A DNA stretch of 64,000 nt from Variovorax sp. DXTD-1 (GCF_003984625.1 NZ_RWKH01000010.1:62001-126000), one strand, 5' to 3'; counted from the first letter of the stretch, positions 1 to 10,809 are shown. The notes: generated by a model from the sequence alone, not told the origin. Numbers and translations are program-made.

Positions 1-468
1 GAGGACGCGCTGGGCGCGCATCCCGCGGTGCAGCTGTGCGCGGCGGTGGGCGCGCCCGATGCGTACGCGGGCGAACTGCCGGTGGTGTTCGCAACGCTGG
101 TGCCGGGCGCATCGGCCACCGAGGACGAACTGCTGGCCTTTACAGCCGCGCGCGTCGACGAGGCGCCCGCCAAACCCAAGTCGGTGATCGTCATCGAGAA
201 CATGCCGATGACCAACGTCGGCAAGATCTACAAGCCCGAGCTTCGCGCCATGGCGGCCAGCCGCGTGGTGGCGGCTGCGGTGGCGCAGATCTGCAACGAA
301 CTCGGCTTGACGGAAGCCGCTTGGCCGAGCGTGCGCAGCGAGGGCGAAAGCCTGGTGGAGGTGCGCATCGACGCAGCCGCCGCGGGCACGCTCGCGGCGC
401 CGCTGCAGCAGCGGATCGAGGCGGCGCTCGCGCCGCTGCCGTTCCGGACCAAGGTGCGCGCGGAGTAG
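1..468 (+). CDS. acyl-CoA synthetase (AMP-dependent ligase), C-terminal part
   Basis: This is the end of an adenylate-forming ligase whose start lies left of the window; the frame is open from base 1, with 155 visible codons. The conserved end motif PMTNVGKIYKPELR (about visible residues 70-83) contains the lysine that in this superfamily contacts the acyl-adenylate. After it comes a C-terminal extension of about 75 residues, longer than in short acetyl-CoA synthetases. The enzyme would activate a carboxylic acid to its CoA thioester in the cytoplasm. The substrate cannot be told from this fragment. A Bug-family binding protein follows 64 bases downstream on the same strand, so the pair may serve uptake and activation of an organic acid. 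Confidence 0.75.
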   Translation, partial: EDALGAHPAVQLCAAVGAPDAYAGELPVVFATLVPGASATEDELLAFTAARVDEAPAKPKSVIVIENMPMTNVGKIYKPELRAMAASRVVAAAVAQICNELGLTEAAWPSVRSEGESLVEVRIDAAAAGTLAAPLQQRIEAALAPLPFRTKVRAE

Positions 469-532
469 TCCCTGCGCCGTTTCTTGGCTGCGGCACGCGC
501 AGAAAAAATCAACCATAGGAGACATCGAGAAC

Positions 533-1447
533 ATGAACAACGCCACATTCACCATCCGCCGCGCCCTGCACTGCGCCATGGCATCGCTAGCGTTCGCGGT
601 CACCACCGCCGGCTGGGCGCAGACCTACCCGAGCAAGCCGATACGCATGGTGGTGCCCTTCGCCGCGGGCGGCGCGACAGACGTGCTGGCCCGCGTGGTG
701 GGCGAGAAAATGGCCGCAGGGCTGGGCCAGCCGGTCATCGTCGACAACAAGCCTGGCGCCGCCGGCATCATCGGCACCGACGCGGTGGCCAAGGCCCCGG
801 CCGACGGCTACACCCTGGTGCTGGCGCTGAGCAATTCGCTGCTGACCAACCAGTTCCTCTACCAGAAGCTGCCCTACGACACGCAGCGCGACCTCACGCT
901 GGTCTACCAGATTGCCACCGCGCCGCTGGTGCTGGTGCTGGTGGTGCACCCCAGCGTGCCGGTGAAGAACGGGCCGGAGCTCTTGAAGTACGTGGCCGCC
1001 AACAAGGGCAAGGTGGCCTACAAGGGCGAGGCGCCGATGCTGCAAGACCTGATCGGCGGCCAGATCCAGATGGCCTTTGCCAGCGCGCTGGTGGCCAAGC
1101 CGCACATCGAGGCCGGCAAGCTCAAGGCCGTCGGCGTGAGCGGCGAGCGCCGCATGGCCACGCTCCCCGACGTGCCGACGCTGGCCGAGCAGGGCCTGGA
1201 CGACGAGGCCTACCGCGTGGCCGGCTGGCTCGCCATTGCCATGCCGGCTGGCACGCCCAAGCCGATCGTGCAGCGCATTGCCGAAGAAGTGGGCAAGGCC
1301 ACGCGCCAGCCCGATGTGCAGGCACGCGTGGCGGCGATGGGCTTCGACCTGAAGGAGAGCTCGCCCGAGGCCTTTGCCGCCGTGTACAAGAAGGAAAGCC
1401 CGATCTGGGAGCGCCTGATCAAGGATTCGGGCGCCAAGCTCGAGTAG
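533..1447 (+). CDS. Bug-family (TctC-like) periplasmic solute-binding protein
   Basis: The 304-residue protein begins with a signal peptide ending near AGWAQ (about residue 27). The mature start, TYPSKPIRMVVPFAAGGATD, is typical of tripartite tricarboxylate receptor (Bug) proteins, as is the later VIVDNKPGAAG motif that shapes the ligand pocket. AGGAGA lies upstream of the ATG. Bug proteins bind organic acids or amides in the periplasm and are abundant in Comamonadaceae and Bordetella. No tctA or tctB membrane genes are adjacent, which is usual for orphan Bug receptors. It follows the acyl-CoA ligase and precedes a TRAP transporter. The ligand is unknown. Confidence 0.85.
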   Translation: MNNATFTIRRALHCAMASLAFAVTTAGWAQTYPSKPIRMVVPFAAGGATDVLARVVGEKMAAGLGQPVIVDNKPGAAGIIGTDAVAKAPADGYTLVLALSNSLLTNQFLYQKLPYDTQRDLTLVYQIATAPLVLVLVVHPSVPVKNGPELLKYVAANKGKVAYKGEAPMLQDLIGGQIQMAFASALVAKPHIEAGKLKAVGVSGERRMATLPDVPTLAEQGLDDEAYRVAGWLAIAMPAGTPKPIVQRIAEEVGKATRQPDVQARVAAMGFDLKESSPEAFAAVYKKESPIWERLIKDSGAKLE

Positions 1448-1504
1448 CCCGTTTCGAGAGGGCCGGAGGGGGCGGGAATGGGGCCGCAGCTTAGGAAAAC
1501 CCCG

Positions 1505-1564
1505 ATGAACGGATGGACATGGATCGTTACCATCCATGGCTGCTTTCCCCCTCCCTCTCGATGA
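1505..1564 (+). CDS. possible 19-residue leader peptide coupled to dctQ
   Basis: A short frame MNGWTWIVTIHGCFPPPSR starts at an ATG eight bases after AGGA (1493-1496). Its TGA overlaps the next ATG as ATGA at 1561-1564, the arrangement used for translational coupling. The best ribosome site in this gap belongs to this frame; none stands directly before 1561. The peptide has two Trp codons and ends in a Pro run (PPPSR), which could slow ribosomes. It may be a leader controlling the TRAP membrane genes, or chance. No homolog is known to me. Confidence 0.35.
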   Translation: MNGWTWIVTIHGCFPPPSR

Positions 1565-2142
1565 CCACTCCCAACGAGTCCGGCCCCTTGCTGGACGCCG
1601 CCAGCCCCCTCCCCCCAGACATCGAAGCCGCCGACGAGCCCACCAAGGTGCCGCTTGCCATCGAGGACTGGCTCACCGTGATCATCATGGGCGCGCTGGC
1701 GCTCATCACCTTTGCCAACGTGCTGGTGCGCTATTTCACCGATTCATCGTTTGCGTGGACGGAGGAGTTCTCGGTCTTCCTCATGATCATGCTGGCGCTG
1801 GTGGCCGGCTCGGCCGCGGTGGCGCGCGACCGGCACATCCGCATCGAATACTTCTCGGAGAACGGCTCCATGGCGCGGCGCAAGCGGCTCGCGCAGTTCG
1901 GCGCGCTCATGATCGCCATCCTGTTCACGCTGATCGGTGCGCTCAGCATCCGCATGGTGTGGGACGACTACCGCTTCGAAGAAACCACGCCGGGCATCGG
2001 CCTGCCGGCCTGGTGGTATTCGATGTGGCTGCCCATCGTGTCCTTTGCCATTGCGCTGCGCGCGGTGGGCCTGATGATCCGCCGAGGCCGCAAGGCGTAC
2101 ACCGGCGAGCAAAGCAAAGACGACAAAGGCGACGCATCGTGA
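1561..2142 (+). CDS. TRAP transporter small permease, DctQ family
   Basis: The 193-residue protein has four predicted membrane segments, beginning near IEDWLTVIIMGALALITFANVL. It contains the typical SFAWTEEFSVFLMIMLALVAG stretch and a final IVSFAIALRAV segment. DctQ pairs with DctM to form the membrane part of a TRAP transporter, a sodium- or proton-driven importer. I chose the start at 1561 because a short upstream frame ends there with an ATGA overlap; an in-frame ATG at 1513 would add 16 residues. The downstream dctM starts by GTGA overlap, so the two are translated together. The matching binding protein is at 3839, beyond a repeat element. Confidence 0.85.
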   Translation: MTTPNESGPLLDAASPLPPDIEAADEPTKVPLAIEDWLTVIIMGALALITFANVLVRYFTDSSFAWTEEFSVFLMIMLALVAGSAAVARDRHIRIEYFSENGSMARRKRLAQFGALMIAILFTLIGALSIRMVWDDYRFEETTPGIGLPAWWYSMWLPIVSFAIALRAVGLMIRRGRKAYTGEQSKDDKGDAS

Positions 2143-3437
2143 TCGCCACCCTTCTCTTCGTCGCCTTCGTCGCGATGATGCTGGTGGGCGTGCCCATTGG
2201 CGCCGCGCTCGGCCTGGCCGGCGCCGCCTGCATTGCGCTGGCCAACAGCGACGCGCAGTGGTTCGGCTTGCTGGCCGTGCCGCAGAATTTCTATGCCGGC
2301 CTGGGCAAGTACCCGCTGCTGGCCATTCCGATGTTCGTGCTGGTGGGCTCCATCTTCGACCGCTCGGGCGTGGCGCTGCGGCTCGTGAACTTTGCGGTCG
2401 CCATCGTCGGCCGCGGCCCCGGCATGCTGCCGCTGGTGGCGATTGCGGTGGCCATGTTCCTCGGCGGCATCTCGGGCTCCGGCCCGGCCAATGCCGCCGC
2501 GGTGGGCGCGGTGATGATCGCGGCCATGTCGCGCGCGGGCTACCCTGCCGCCTTTTCAGCCAGCGTGGTGGGCGCCGCGGCGGCCACCGACATCCTGATT
2601 CCGCCTTCGGTCGCATTCATCGTGTATTCGGTGCTGGTGCCGGGTGCCTCGGTGCCGGCGCTGTTTGCCGCCGGAATGATCCCGGGCGTGATGGCCGGCC
2701 TGGCGCTGATGATTCCGGCCGTGCTACTGGCCCGCCAGCACAAGATGGGCGCGCTCGAATCGACGCTGCCTCGCCCACCGTTCTGGAAGAGCTTTCGCGA
2801 AGCGATCTGGGGCCTGGCTGCGCCGGTGCTCATCTTGGGCGGCATGCGCGCGGGCTGGTTCACGCCGACCGAAGCAGCGGTGGTGGCGGTGTTCTACGGC
2901 CTGTTCGTGGGCATGTGCGTGCACCGGACCATCAAGGTGCGCGACCTGTTCGTGATCTTGCGCGAATCGGGCGAGCTCTCGGCGGTGATCCTGCTGGTGG
3001 TCTCGCTCGCGGGCATCTTCGCGTACTCGCTCTCGACGCTCGGCATCATCGACCCTGTGACGCGTGCGATCGTGAATTCGGGCTTGGGCGAATACGGCAT
3101 CCTGGCGTTGCTGATCCTGCTCTTGATTACAGTCGGCATGTTCCTGGACGGCGTGTCGATCTTCCTGATCTTCGTGCCGCTGTTGCTGCCGATCGTGCAG
3201 TACTACAAGTGGGACCCCGTGTGGTTCGGCGTCATCCTCACGCTCAAGGTGGCATTGGGCCAGTTCACGCCACCGCTCGCGGTCAACCTGATGGTGTCGT
3301 GCCGCATCGCCAAGGTGCGCATGGAAGAAACCGTTCGGTGGGTGGGCTGGATGCTGTTCTCGATGTTCCTGGTGATGGTGCTGGTGATCGCTTTCCCGGA
3401 ACTTGCGTTGTGGTTGCCTCGGAAGCTGGGGTATTGA
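2139..3437 (+). CDS. TRAP transporter large permease, DctM family
   Basis: The 432-residue protein is hydrophobic throughout, with about 12 membrane segments and the usual length of DctM. It starts with GTG at 2139, overlapping the dctQ stop as GTGA; the frame stays open upstream, but that part is a shadow of dctQ. The motifs SGSGPANAAAVGAVMI, DILIPPSVAFIVY and GQFTPPLAVNLMV correspond to conserved DctM loops. It forms the translocation channel that takes substrate from the periplasmic DctP protein. The stop is followed by a 401-base gap holding a palindromic repeat, and only then dctP, an order that suggests an operon split by insertion. Confidence 0.9.
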   Translation: MIATLLFVAFVAMMLVGVPIGAALGLAGAACIALANSDAQWFGLLAVPQNFYAGLGKYPLLAIPMFVLVGSIFDRSGVALRLVNFAVAIVGRGPGMLPLVAIAVAMFLGGISGSGPANAAAVGAVMIAAMSRAGYPAAFSASVVGAAAATDILIPPSVAFIVYSVLVPGASVPALFAAGMIPGVMAGLALMIPAVLLARQHKMGALESTLPRPPFWKSFREAIWGLAAPVLILGGMRAGWFTPTEAAVVAVFYGLFVGMCVHRTIKVRDLFVILRESGELSAVILLVVSLAGIFAYSLSTLGIIDPVTRAIVNSGLGEYGILALLILLLITVGMFLDGVSIFLIFVPLLLPIVQYYKWDPVWFGVILTLKVALGQFTPPLAVNLMVSCRIAKVRMEETVRWVGWMLFSMFLVMVLVIAFPELALWLPRKLGY

Positions 3438-3480
3438 GATGCGACTCTGCTTCTCTTTGCTTCGCGCTGTTCGGTTAGCG

Positions 3481-3752
3481 CCTTGTTCAGGGCGCGCACC
3501 CGCCGACGGGGCACCTTTCTCCGCGAATGTCCCCCGGCCTGCGGCCTCCTCCTTTATTTCGCTGCGCAAGGCACCCCGCCAGCGGGTGCGTTGCACAGAG
3601 CGGTGGTTGAACAGCGGTACACCCAGAGCGTGCCCAGGTGCACAGGGCATCGGGTGCTCCGCGCAGCGAAATAAAGGAGGAGGGGCGCAGCCCCGGGGGA
3701 CATTCGCGGAGGGGAGTACCCGGTGGCCTTTGCACACGCCCTGAACAGCGGC
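3481..3752. repeat. 272-bp palindromic intergenic element, copy 1
   Basis: This element nearly fills the 401-base gap between dctM and dctP. An inverted copy lies at 18371-18643; by eye they differ at about eight positions. Inside are two inverted arms: CCGCGAATGTCCCCCGG (from 3521) and CTCCTCCTTTATTTCGCTGCGC (from 3546) are mirrored by a GCGCAGCGAAATAAAGGAGGAG block (3661-3682) and a CCGGGGGACATTCGCGG block (3693-3709). The outer ends also mirror each other (TTGTTCAGGGCG, CGCCCTGAACAG). The element could fold into one long hairpin about an 80-base centre. No coding frame is credible in it. It resembles a MITE or a large REP-type element; no transposase is nearby. Confidence 0.85.
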
Positions 3753-3838
3753 CCCAAGAACAGCAGCGCCAAAACATCAGCAAACGTTCCCGAAAACATC
3801 CACTACTTAGTTGTGTTCAGAAAACAAGGAGACCTCTC

Positions 3839-4876
3839 ATGAAATTCCGCCGTACCCTCTTGGGCCTTGCCGCCGTAGCCACCGCCCTGGGCATGTTCTC
3901 GACCGGCGCCATGGCGCAGGCCGCCTACAAGCCCGAATACAAGATGTCCCTCGTGCTCGGCCCGCCCACGCCGTGGGGCCAGGCCGGAAAGATCTGGGCC
4001 GACCTCGTGAAAGAGCGTACCCAGGGCCGCATCAACATCAAGCTCTACCCCGGCGTGTCGCTCATCCAGGGCGACCAGACCCGCGAGTTCAGCGCGCTGC
4101 GCCAGGGCGTCATCGACATGGCCGTGGGCTCGACCATCAACTGGTCGCCGCAAGTCAAGCAGCTCAACCTCTTCTCCATGCCCTTCCTGATGCCCGACTA
4201 CGCGGCCATCGATGCGCTCACGCAAGGCGAGGTCGGCAAGGACATGTTCAAGACCCTCGACAAAGCCGGCGTCGTGCCCCTTGCCTGGGGCGAGAACGGC
4301 TACCGCGAAATCACCAACTCCAAGAAGCCGATCAAGTCGCCTGAAGACTTGAAGGGCATGAAGATCCGCGTCGTCGGCTCGCCGATCTACTCCGACATGT
4401 TCACCGCGCTGGGCGCCAACCCCACGCAGATGAGCTGGGCCGACGCCCAGCCCGCGCTCGCGAGCGGCGCGGTCGACGGGCAGGAGAACCCGCTCTTCCT
4501 GTTCACCGTTCTCAAGATGCAGAACGTGGGCCAGAAGTTCGTCACCACCTGGGGCTACGTGGCCGATCCGCTGGTGTTCGTGGTCAACAAGGAAATCTGG
4601 GCTTCGTGGACGCCGGCCGACCAGGCCATCGTTCGCCAGGCCGCCATCGATGCCGGCCAGCAGGAGATTGCCATTGCGCGCAAGGGCCTGGTGGAGGCCG
4701 ACAAGCCCGTGCTGAAGGACATTGCCGCCATGGGCGTGACCGTGACCCAGCTCACGCCCGCCGAGCGCGAAGCCTTTGTGAAGGCCACGCGGCCTGTGTA
4801 CGAAAAGTGGAAGGGCACCGTGGGTGCCGACCTCGTGGCGAAGGCCGAGAAGGCCATCACAGCACGGAAGAAGTAA
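3839..4876 (+). CDS. TRAP transporter substrate-binding protein, DctP family
   Basis: The 345-residue protein has a signal peptide (MKFRRTLLGL, cleavage near AMAQA, residue 28) and AAGGAG just before the ATG. DctP features include the ERTQGRINIKLYPG segment, the MKIRVVGSP motif with Arg177, the position that usually holds the substrate carboxylate, and the VDGQENP motif near residue 214. It captures substrate in the periplasm for the DctQ-DctM pair at 1561-3437. It is cut off from them by the palindromic element, so it may now have its own promoter or read-through transcription. A nucleoside hydrolase follows after 49 bases. The ligand is not identifiable, but an organic acid is most likely. 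Confidence 0.88.
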   Translation: MKFRRTLLGLAAVATALGMFSTGAMAQAAYKPEYKMSLVLGPPTPWGQAGKIWADLVKERTQGRINIKLYPGVSLIQGDQTREFSALRQGVIDMAVGSTINWSPQVKQLNLFSMPFLMPDYAAIDALTQGEVGKDMFKTLDKAGVVPLAWGENGYREITNSKKPIKSPEDLKGMKIRVVGSPIYSDMFTALGANPTQMSWADAQPALASGAVDGQENPLFLFTVLKMQNVGQKFVTTWGYVADPLVFVVNKEIWASWTPADQAIVRQAAIDAGQQEIAIARKGLVEADKPVLKDIAAMGVTVTQLTPAEREAFVKATRPVYEKWKGTVGADLVAKAEKAITARKK

Positions 4877-4925
4877 GCAGCAAGCAACCCGTGCCGCTTC
4901 AGGGTGCCGCCGCGACAATGTCGCG

Positions 4926-5864
4926 ATGCACACCCTGATCATCGACACGGACCCCGGCGCGGACGATGTGATCGCGCTGCTGTTTGCCATGGCGGCGCCT
5001 GAAGCACTGAAGCTCCAGGCGCTGACCACGGTGGCCGGCAATGTTCCGCTGGCCAAGACCTCGCGCAACGCGCGCCTTGCCTGCGAATGGGCGGGGCGGC
5101 CGGACGTTCCTGTGTACGCCGGCGCGGAGCGCCCACTGCAGCGCACGCCGATCTACGCAGCCAACATCCACGGCCGCGAAGGCATCACCGGCGTCGAGGT
5201 TCACGAGCCGGCCACGCCGCTGGCTGAAGGGCATGCGGTCGACTACCTCATTCGCACACTGCGCGAGGCGCCCGAGAAAAGCGTGACGCTTGCCATGCTT
5301 GGCCCGCAAACCAACCTCGCGCTGGCGCTTGGGCAAGCCCCGGACATCGTGCGCGGCTTGCGCGAACTCGTGCTCATGGCCGGCGCGCATTTCAACGGCG
5401 GCAACATCACGCCGACTGCGGAGTTCAACGTGTTCGCCGATCCTCATGCGGCCGAGGCCGTGCTGAAGAGCGGCGTACCGACGAAGATGCTGCCGCTGGA
5501 CGTGACGCACAAGATTCTCACGAGCGACGAGCGCATCGCGCGGCTGCGCGGCATCGGCAACCGGGCCGGCGCGATCGTTGCCGACATCCTCGACGCCTAC
5601 GCCCCGCAGGAAATGCAGTACTACGACATGCCCGGCGGGCCGGTGCACGACGCGACCGTGATCGCCTATTTGCTGCAGCCCACGCTCTTCAGGGGCAGGC
5701 TGATCCACGTCGAAGTCGACAGCCGCGAAGGCATGGGCTTCGGCCAGACGGCGGCCGACTGGTACGGCAGCCTGAACCGCCCCGCCAACGTGAACTGGAT
5801 CGTCGATGGCGATGCGCAGGGTTTTTTCGACCTGCTGACCGAACACATCGCACGGCTGCCCTGA
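4926..5864 (+). CDS. nucleoside hydrolase, IunH/RihA type
   Basis: The 312-residue enzyme carries the calcium-binding signature DTDPGADD (Asp7, Asp9, Asp13, Asp14) at its N-terminus and the matching distal aspartate in VHDATVIAY (Asp242). These are the residues of inosine-uridine nucleoside N-ribohydrolases, which split nucleosides into base and ribose in the cytoplasm. The N-F-D-related segment AEFNVFADPHAAE and the LDVTHK motif also fit. The length is normal for the family. It lies directly after dctP, suggesting co-transcription. Whether the TRAP system brings in its substrate is speculation. A strong bidirectional terminator follows. Confidence 0.92.
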   Translation: MHTLIIDTDPGADDVIALLFAMAAPEALKLQALTTVAGNVPLAKTSRNARLACEWAGRPDVPVYAGAERPLQRTPIYAANIHGREGITGVEVHEPATPLAEGHAVDYLIRTLREAPEKSVTLAMLGPQTNLALALGQAPDIVRGLRELVLMAGAHFNGGNITPTAEFNVFADPHAAEAVLKSGVPTKMLPLDVTHKILTSDERIARLRGIGNRAGAIVADILDAYAPQEMQYYDMPGGPVHDATVIAYLLQPTLFRGRLIHVEVDSREGMGFGQTAADWYGSLNRPANVNWIVDGDAQGFFDLLTEHIARLP

Positions 5865-5877
5865 GAACCCAGGCAAA

Positions 5878-5915
5878 AAAAAGCCACGCTGCGAACAGCG
5901 TGGCTTTTGTTTTTG
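5878..5915. terminator. bidirectional rho-independent terminator
   Basis: An 11-bp stem, AAGCCACGCTG / CAGCGTGGCTT, with a CGAA loop (5881-5906) is flanked by A8 on the left and TTGTTTTT on the right. It serves the nucleoside hydrolase on the plus strand and the glt ABC operon on the minus strand, whose genes converge here. Confidence 0.92.
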
Positions 5916-5934
5916 TGCCGCAGCAGCGAATCGA

Positions 5935-6684
<750 letters not shown>

Positions 6685-6705
6685 TTCTTTCTCCGGTTCA
6701 GCCAC

Positions 6706-7395
6706 TCAGCGAATGATGGCAATCTTCTTGTGGAGGCGCTTGACGAGCCACGACAAGGCATAGCACATGATGAAGTAAACGACAGCCGCGAGCAGGTAGG
6801 CCTCGATCGGGCGGCCGAAGTTCTTGCCCGCGGTCTCGAAGCCCTTGAGCATGTCGTATGCGCCGATGGCGTAGACCAGCGAGGTGTCCTGGAACAGGAT
6901 GATGGTCTGCGTGAGCAGCACCGGCAGCATGTTGCGGAAGGCCTGCGGCAGCACGATCAGGCGCATGTTCTGCCCATAGGTCATGCCGACCGCCTGGCCT
7001 GCATTCACCTGGCCGCGCGGAATCGACTGGATGCCCGCGCGCATGATCTCGCTGAAGTAGGCCGCCTCGAACGCGATGAAGGTGATCACGGCCGAGATTT
7101 CCGACCGGTAGTTCGAGCCGACGGAGCCGAAGGCCGCGTAGAACGAAGCCGGCACCAAGAGGAAGAACCACAGGATCACCATCACCAGCGGAATGCTGCG
7201 CATGCCGTTGACGTAGATGGCGGCGGGCGCATCGAGCCACTTCTTGCCCGAGAGCCGCATGAGCGCCAGCACGGTGCCGAAGAGCACGCCGCCAATGGTG
7301 GCGACGATCGTCAGCATGATGCTGAAGTAGAAGCCCTTGACGACGAAGTTGCTGATGACGTCCCAGTTATAGAACGACAGGTCGAGATTCATCAT
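6706..7395 (-). CDS. gltK: glutamate/aspartate ABC transporter permease
   Basis: The 229-residue inner-membrane protein has the polar amino acid permease fold (HisMQ family), with about five membrane segments. The EAA loop near FEAAYFSEIMRAGIQSIPRGQ contacts the ATPase. The start is one of two adjacent ATG codons (7395 or 7392), two bases after the gltJ stop. The open frame upstream of this is a shadow of gltJ. It forms a heterodimeric channel with GltJ. Confidence 0.93.
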   Translation of the reverse strand: MMNLDLSFYNWDVISNFVVKGFYFSIMLTIVATIGGVLFGTVLALMRLSGKKWLDAPAAIYVNGMRSIPLVMVILWFFLLVPASFYAAFGSVGSNYRSEISAVITFIAFEAAYFSEIMRAGIQSIPRGQVNAGQAVGMTYGQNMRLIVLPQAFRNMLPVLLTQTIILFQDTSLVYAIGAYDMLKGFETAGKNFGRPIEAYLLAAVVYFIMCYALSWLVKRLHKKIAIIR

Positions 7396-7396
7396 G

Positions 7397-8131
7397 TCAA
7401 TGTCCCCCGCCGCCGCCGCTGGCCGAGACGATGAAGCCCGGCACGCGCGTCTTCTTCTCGATGAAAGCCATGATGCGGTTGATTGCAAAGGCCGAAATCA
7501 CGTAGAGCCCTGTCACCGCCAGGTACACCTCGATGCCGCGCGAGGTTTCTTCCTGCGCCTGCATGGCGAACATCGTGAGTTCAGTCACCGACACGGCGAA
7601 CGCCACCGACGAGTTCTTGAAGATGTTCATCGTTTCGCTCGTGAGCGGCGGAATGATGATGCGGTAGGCCATGGGCAAGATCACGTAGCGGTAGTACTGC
7701 GGCGTGGTAAAGCCCACCGCCATGCCCGCATAGCGCTGGCCCTTGGGCAGCGCCTGGATGCCCGAGCGCACCTGCTCGGCAATACGCGCCGAGGTAAAGA
7801 AGCCCAGCGCCAGCACCACCAGCACAAAGCTCGGCACGCCCTTCATGACCGGAATCATGGCCGGAATCACGTGGTACCAGAGGAAGATCTGCACCAAGAG
7901 CGGAATGTTGCGGAACAGCTCGACCCAGGCATTGCCCAGGCGTATGAGCCACGGGCTGTTGGGCAAGGTGCGGATGATGCCGACGAGCGAACCCAGCACC
8001 AGCGCGACGATGAGCGCCAGCAGGGCGACCGACACGGTCCAGCCCCATGCGGACAGCATCCACTCCCAGTAGGTCGGGTACTTCCCGCCCGGGTCTTGCA
8101 AGAAGACCTGCCAATCCCAGTTTGATCCCAT
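7397..8131 (-). CDS. gltJ: glutamate/aspartate ABC transporter permease
   Basis: The 244-residue permease begins MGSNWDWQVFLQDPGG, a start typical of GltJ proteins. GGAG stands before the ATG at 8131; the frame extends to 8200 without a better start. It has about five membrane segments, and its EAA loop, ARIAEQVRSGIQALPKGQ, matches the GltL contact site. It pairs with GltK two bases downstream. A hairpin with a U-rich tail lies between gltI and this gene and may lower its expression relative to the binding protein. Confidence 0.93.
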   Translation of the reverse strand: MGSNWDWQVFLQDPGGKYPTYWEWMLSAWGWTVSVALLALIVALVLGSLVGIIRTLPNSPWLIRLGNAWVELFRNIPLLVQIFLWYHVIPAMIPVMKGVPSFVLVVLALGFFTSARIAEQVRSGIQALPKGQRYAGMAVGFTTPQYYRYVILPMAYRIIIPPLTSETMNIFKNSSVAFAVSVTELTMFAMQAQEETSRGIEVYLAVTGLYVISAFAINRIMAFIEKKTRVPGFIVSASGGGGGH

Positions 8132-8219
8132 CGGGGACTCTCCTTCTTTCAGATTTCCAGACTGCCAGCTTGCAGAGGCCGTGCCCGCGCGCCGCAGCAT
8201 TGCGTTGCCTGCGAAAACA

Positions 8220-8245
8220 AACGCCCGCCGGGGGCGGCGGGCGTT
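8220..8245 (-). terminator. hairpin between gltI and gltJ, probable partial terminator
   Basis: A perfect 11-bp stem, AACGCCCGCCG / CGGCGGGCGTT, with a GGGG loop on the plus strand is followed, reading the minus strand, by TGTTTTCGC. It sits 23 bases after the gltI stop and about 90 bases before gltJ. Such sites let a binding protein be made in excess over its permeases. Confidence 0.7.
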
Positions 8246-8267
8246 GCGCGGATGACCTTCGCAGCGA

Positions 8268-9170
8268 TTACTTCTTCGCGGCGTACTCTTCCATCGGCTT
8301 GTCGTTCGGGTTGGCCCAGGCCGACTTGGTAGCTTCGGACAGCGGCAGGTTCACCGTGACGTTTGCCGGGGGAATCGGCTTCAGGAACCACTTGTCCCAG
8401 AGCTTGGCGAGCTCGCCGTTCTTGATCTGCGCCTTGATGCTGTCGTCCACCACCTTCTTGAAGGCGGCGTCGTCCTTGCGGATCATGATGGCGATGGGCT
8501 CGACGCTGAGCACTTCGCCCACGATCTTGTAGTCGGCGGGCGACTTCGACTTGGCGATGTTCGAGGCCAGGATGGAACCGTCCATCACGAAGGCGTCGGC
8601 GCGGCCCGATTCGAGCAGCAGGAAGCTGTCGGAGTGGTCCTTGCCATACAGTTCCTTGAAGTCGATGCCGCCGGCGCGTTCGTTCTTGCGCAGCGTTTGC
8701 ACCGACGTGGTGCCGGTGGTGGTGGCCACGGTCTTGCCGTTCAGGTCCTTGATGCCGTTGATGCCCGAGTTGGCCTTGACCGCAATGCGCACCTCCTCGA
8801 CGTAGGTGGTGACGGCAAACGACACGTCCTTCTGGCGCGTGGCGTTGTTGGTGGTGGAGCCGCACTCCAGGTCGACGGTGCCGTTTTGCACCAGGGGCAC
8901 GCGGTTTTGCGAGGTCACGGGCTGGTACTTGGTTTCAAGCTTGGCCAGGCCGAGGTGCTTCTGGATGTCGCGAATGATGTTGGCGCAGACGTCGTAGTGG
9001 AAACCGGTGTACTGGCCGTTGCCGAGCGTGTACGAAAGGCCGGAAGATTCCCGCACGCCTTCGGTGATGGTGCCCGAGGCCTTGATCTTGGCCAGGGTGT
9101 CATTGGCCTGTGCAAACGCGCTGCCGGCAGCCACGGCTGCGATTGCCAATGCCAATACTTGCTTTTTCAT
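8268..9170 (-). CDS. gltI: glutamate/aspartate ABC transporter substrate-binding protein
   Basis: The 300-residue periplasmic protein starts MKKQVLALAIAAVAAGSAFA, a signal peptide cleaved near residue 20. It then shows features of family 3 binding proteins: DTLAKIKASGTITEGVRESSG, the pocket segment YTGFHYDVC, and the DLECGSTTNN motif typical of GltI, whose Asp and Arg contacts hold the acidic amino acid. CAGGAG precedes the ATG. It is the first gene of the operon, and the AT-rich 9205-9225 stretch upstream probably contains the promoter. It delivers glutamate or aspartate to GltJ-GltK. The aspartase gene just upstream supports that ligand. Confidence 0.93.
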   Translation of the reverse strand: MKKQVLALAIAAVAAGSAFAQANDTLAKIKASGTITEGVRESSGLSYTLGNGQYTGFHYDVCANIIRDIQKHLGLAKLETKYQPVTSQNRVPLVQNGTVDLECGSTTNNATRQKDVSFAVTTYVEEVRIAVKANSGINGIKDLNGKTVATTTGTTSVQTLRKNERAGGIDFKELYGKDHSDSFLLLESGRADAFVMDGSILASNIAKSKSPADYKIVGEVLSVEPIAIMIRKDDAAFKKVVDDSIKAQIKNGELAKLWDKWFLKPIPPANVTVNLPLSEATKSAWANPNDKPMEEYAAKK

Positions 9171-9280
9171 ACGGAAAACTCCTGAGGTGACTGGAAGATA
9201 CAGATACAACTAAATTTTAGACATTCAGGTCATGGGGAATACCCGGGCCAACCCGGTGCATTCTCGATGACGTGTGCACC

Positions 9281-9301
9281 GGCGCCGCGCATCGCGGCGC
9301 C
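9281..9301 (-). terminator. GC-rich hairpin after aspartase gene
   Basis: A 9-bp perfect stem, GGCGCCGCG / CGCGGCGCC, with a 3-base loop lies about 40 bases beyond the aspA stop. No U tract follows, so it may stabilise the 3' end or act with other factors rather than terminate alone. Confidence 0.5.
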
Positions 9302-9342
9302 GTCGTGGTGCAGGGCTACCCATTGGCATTGTCCGACTTTCA

Positions 9343-10794
<1,452 letters not shown>

Positions 10795-10809
10795 ACAGGT
10801 TCCTCGGCT

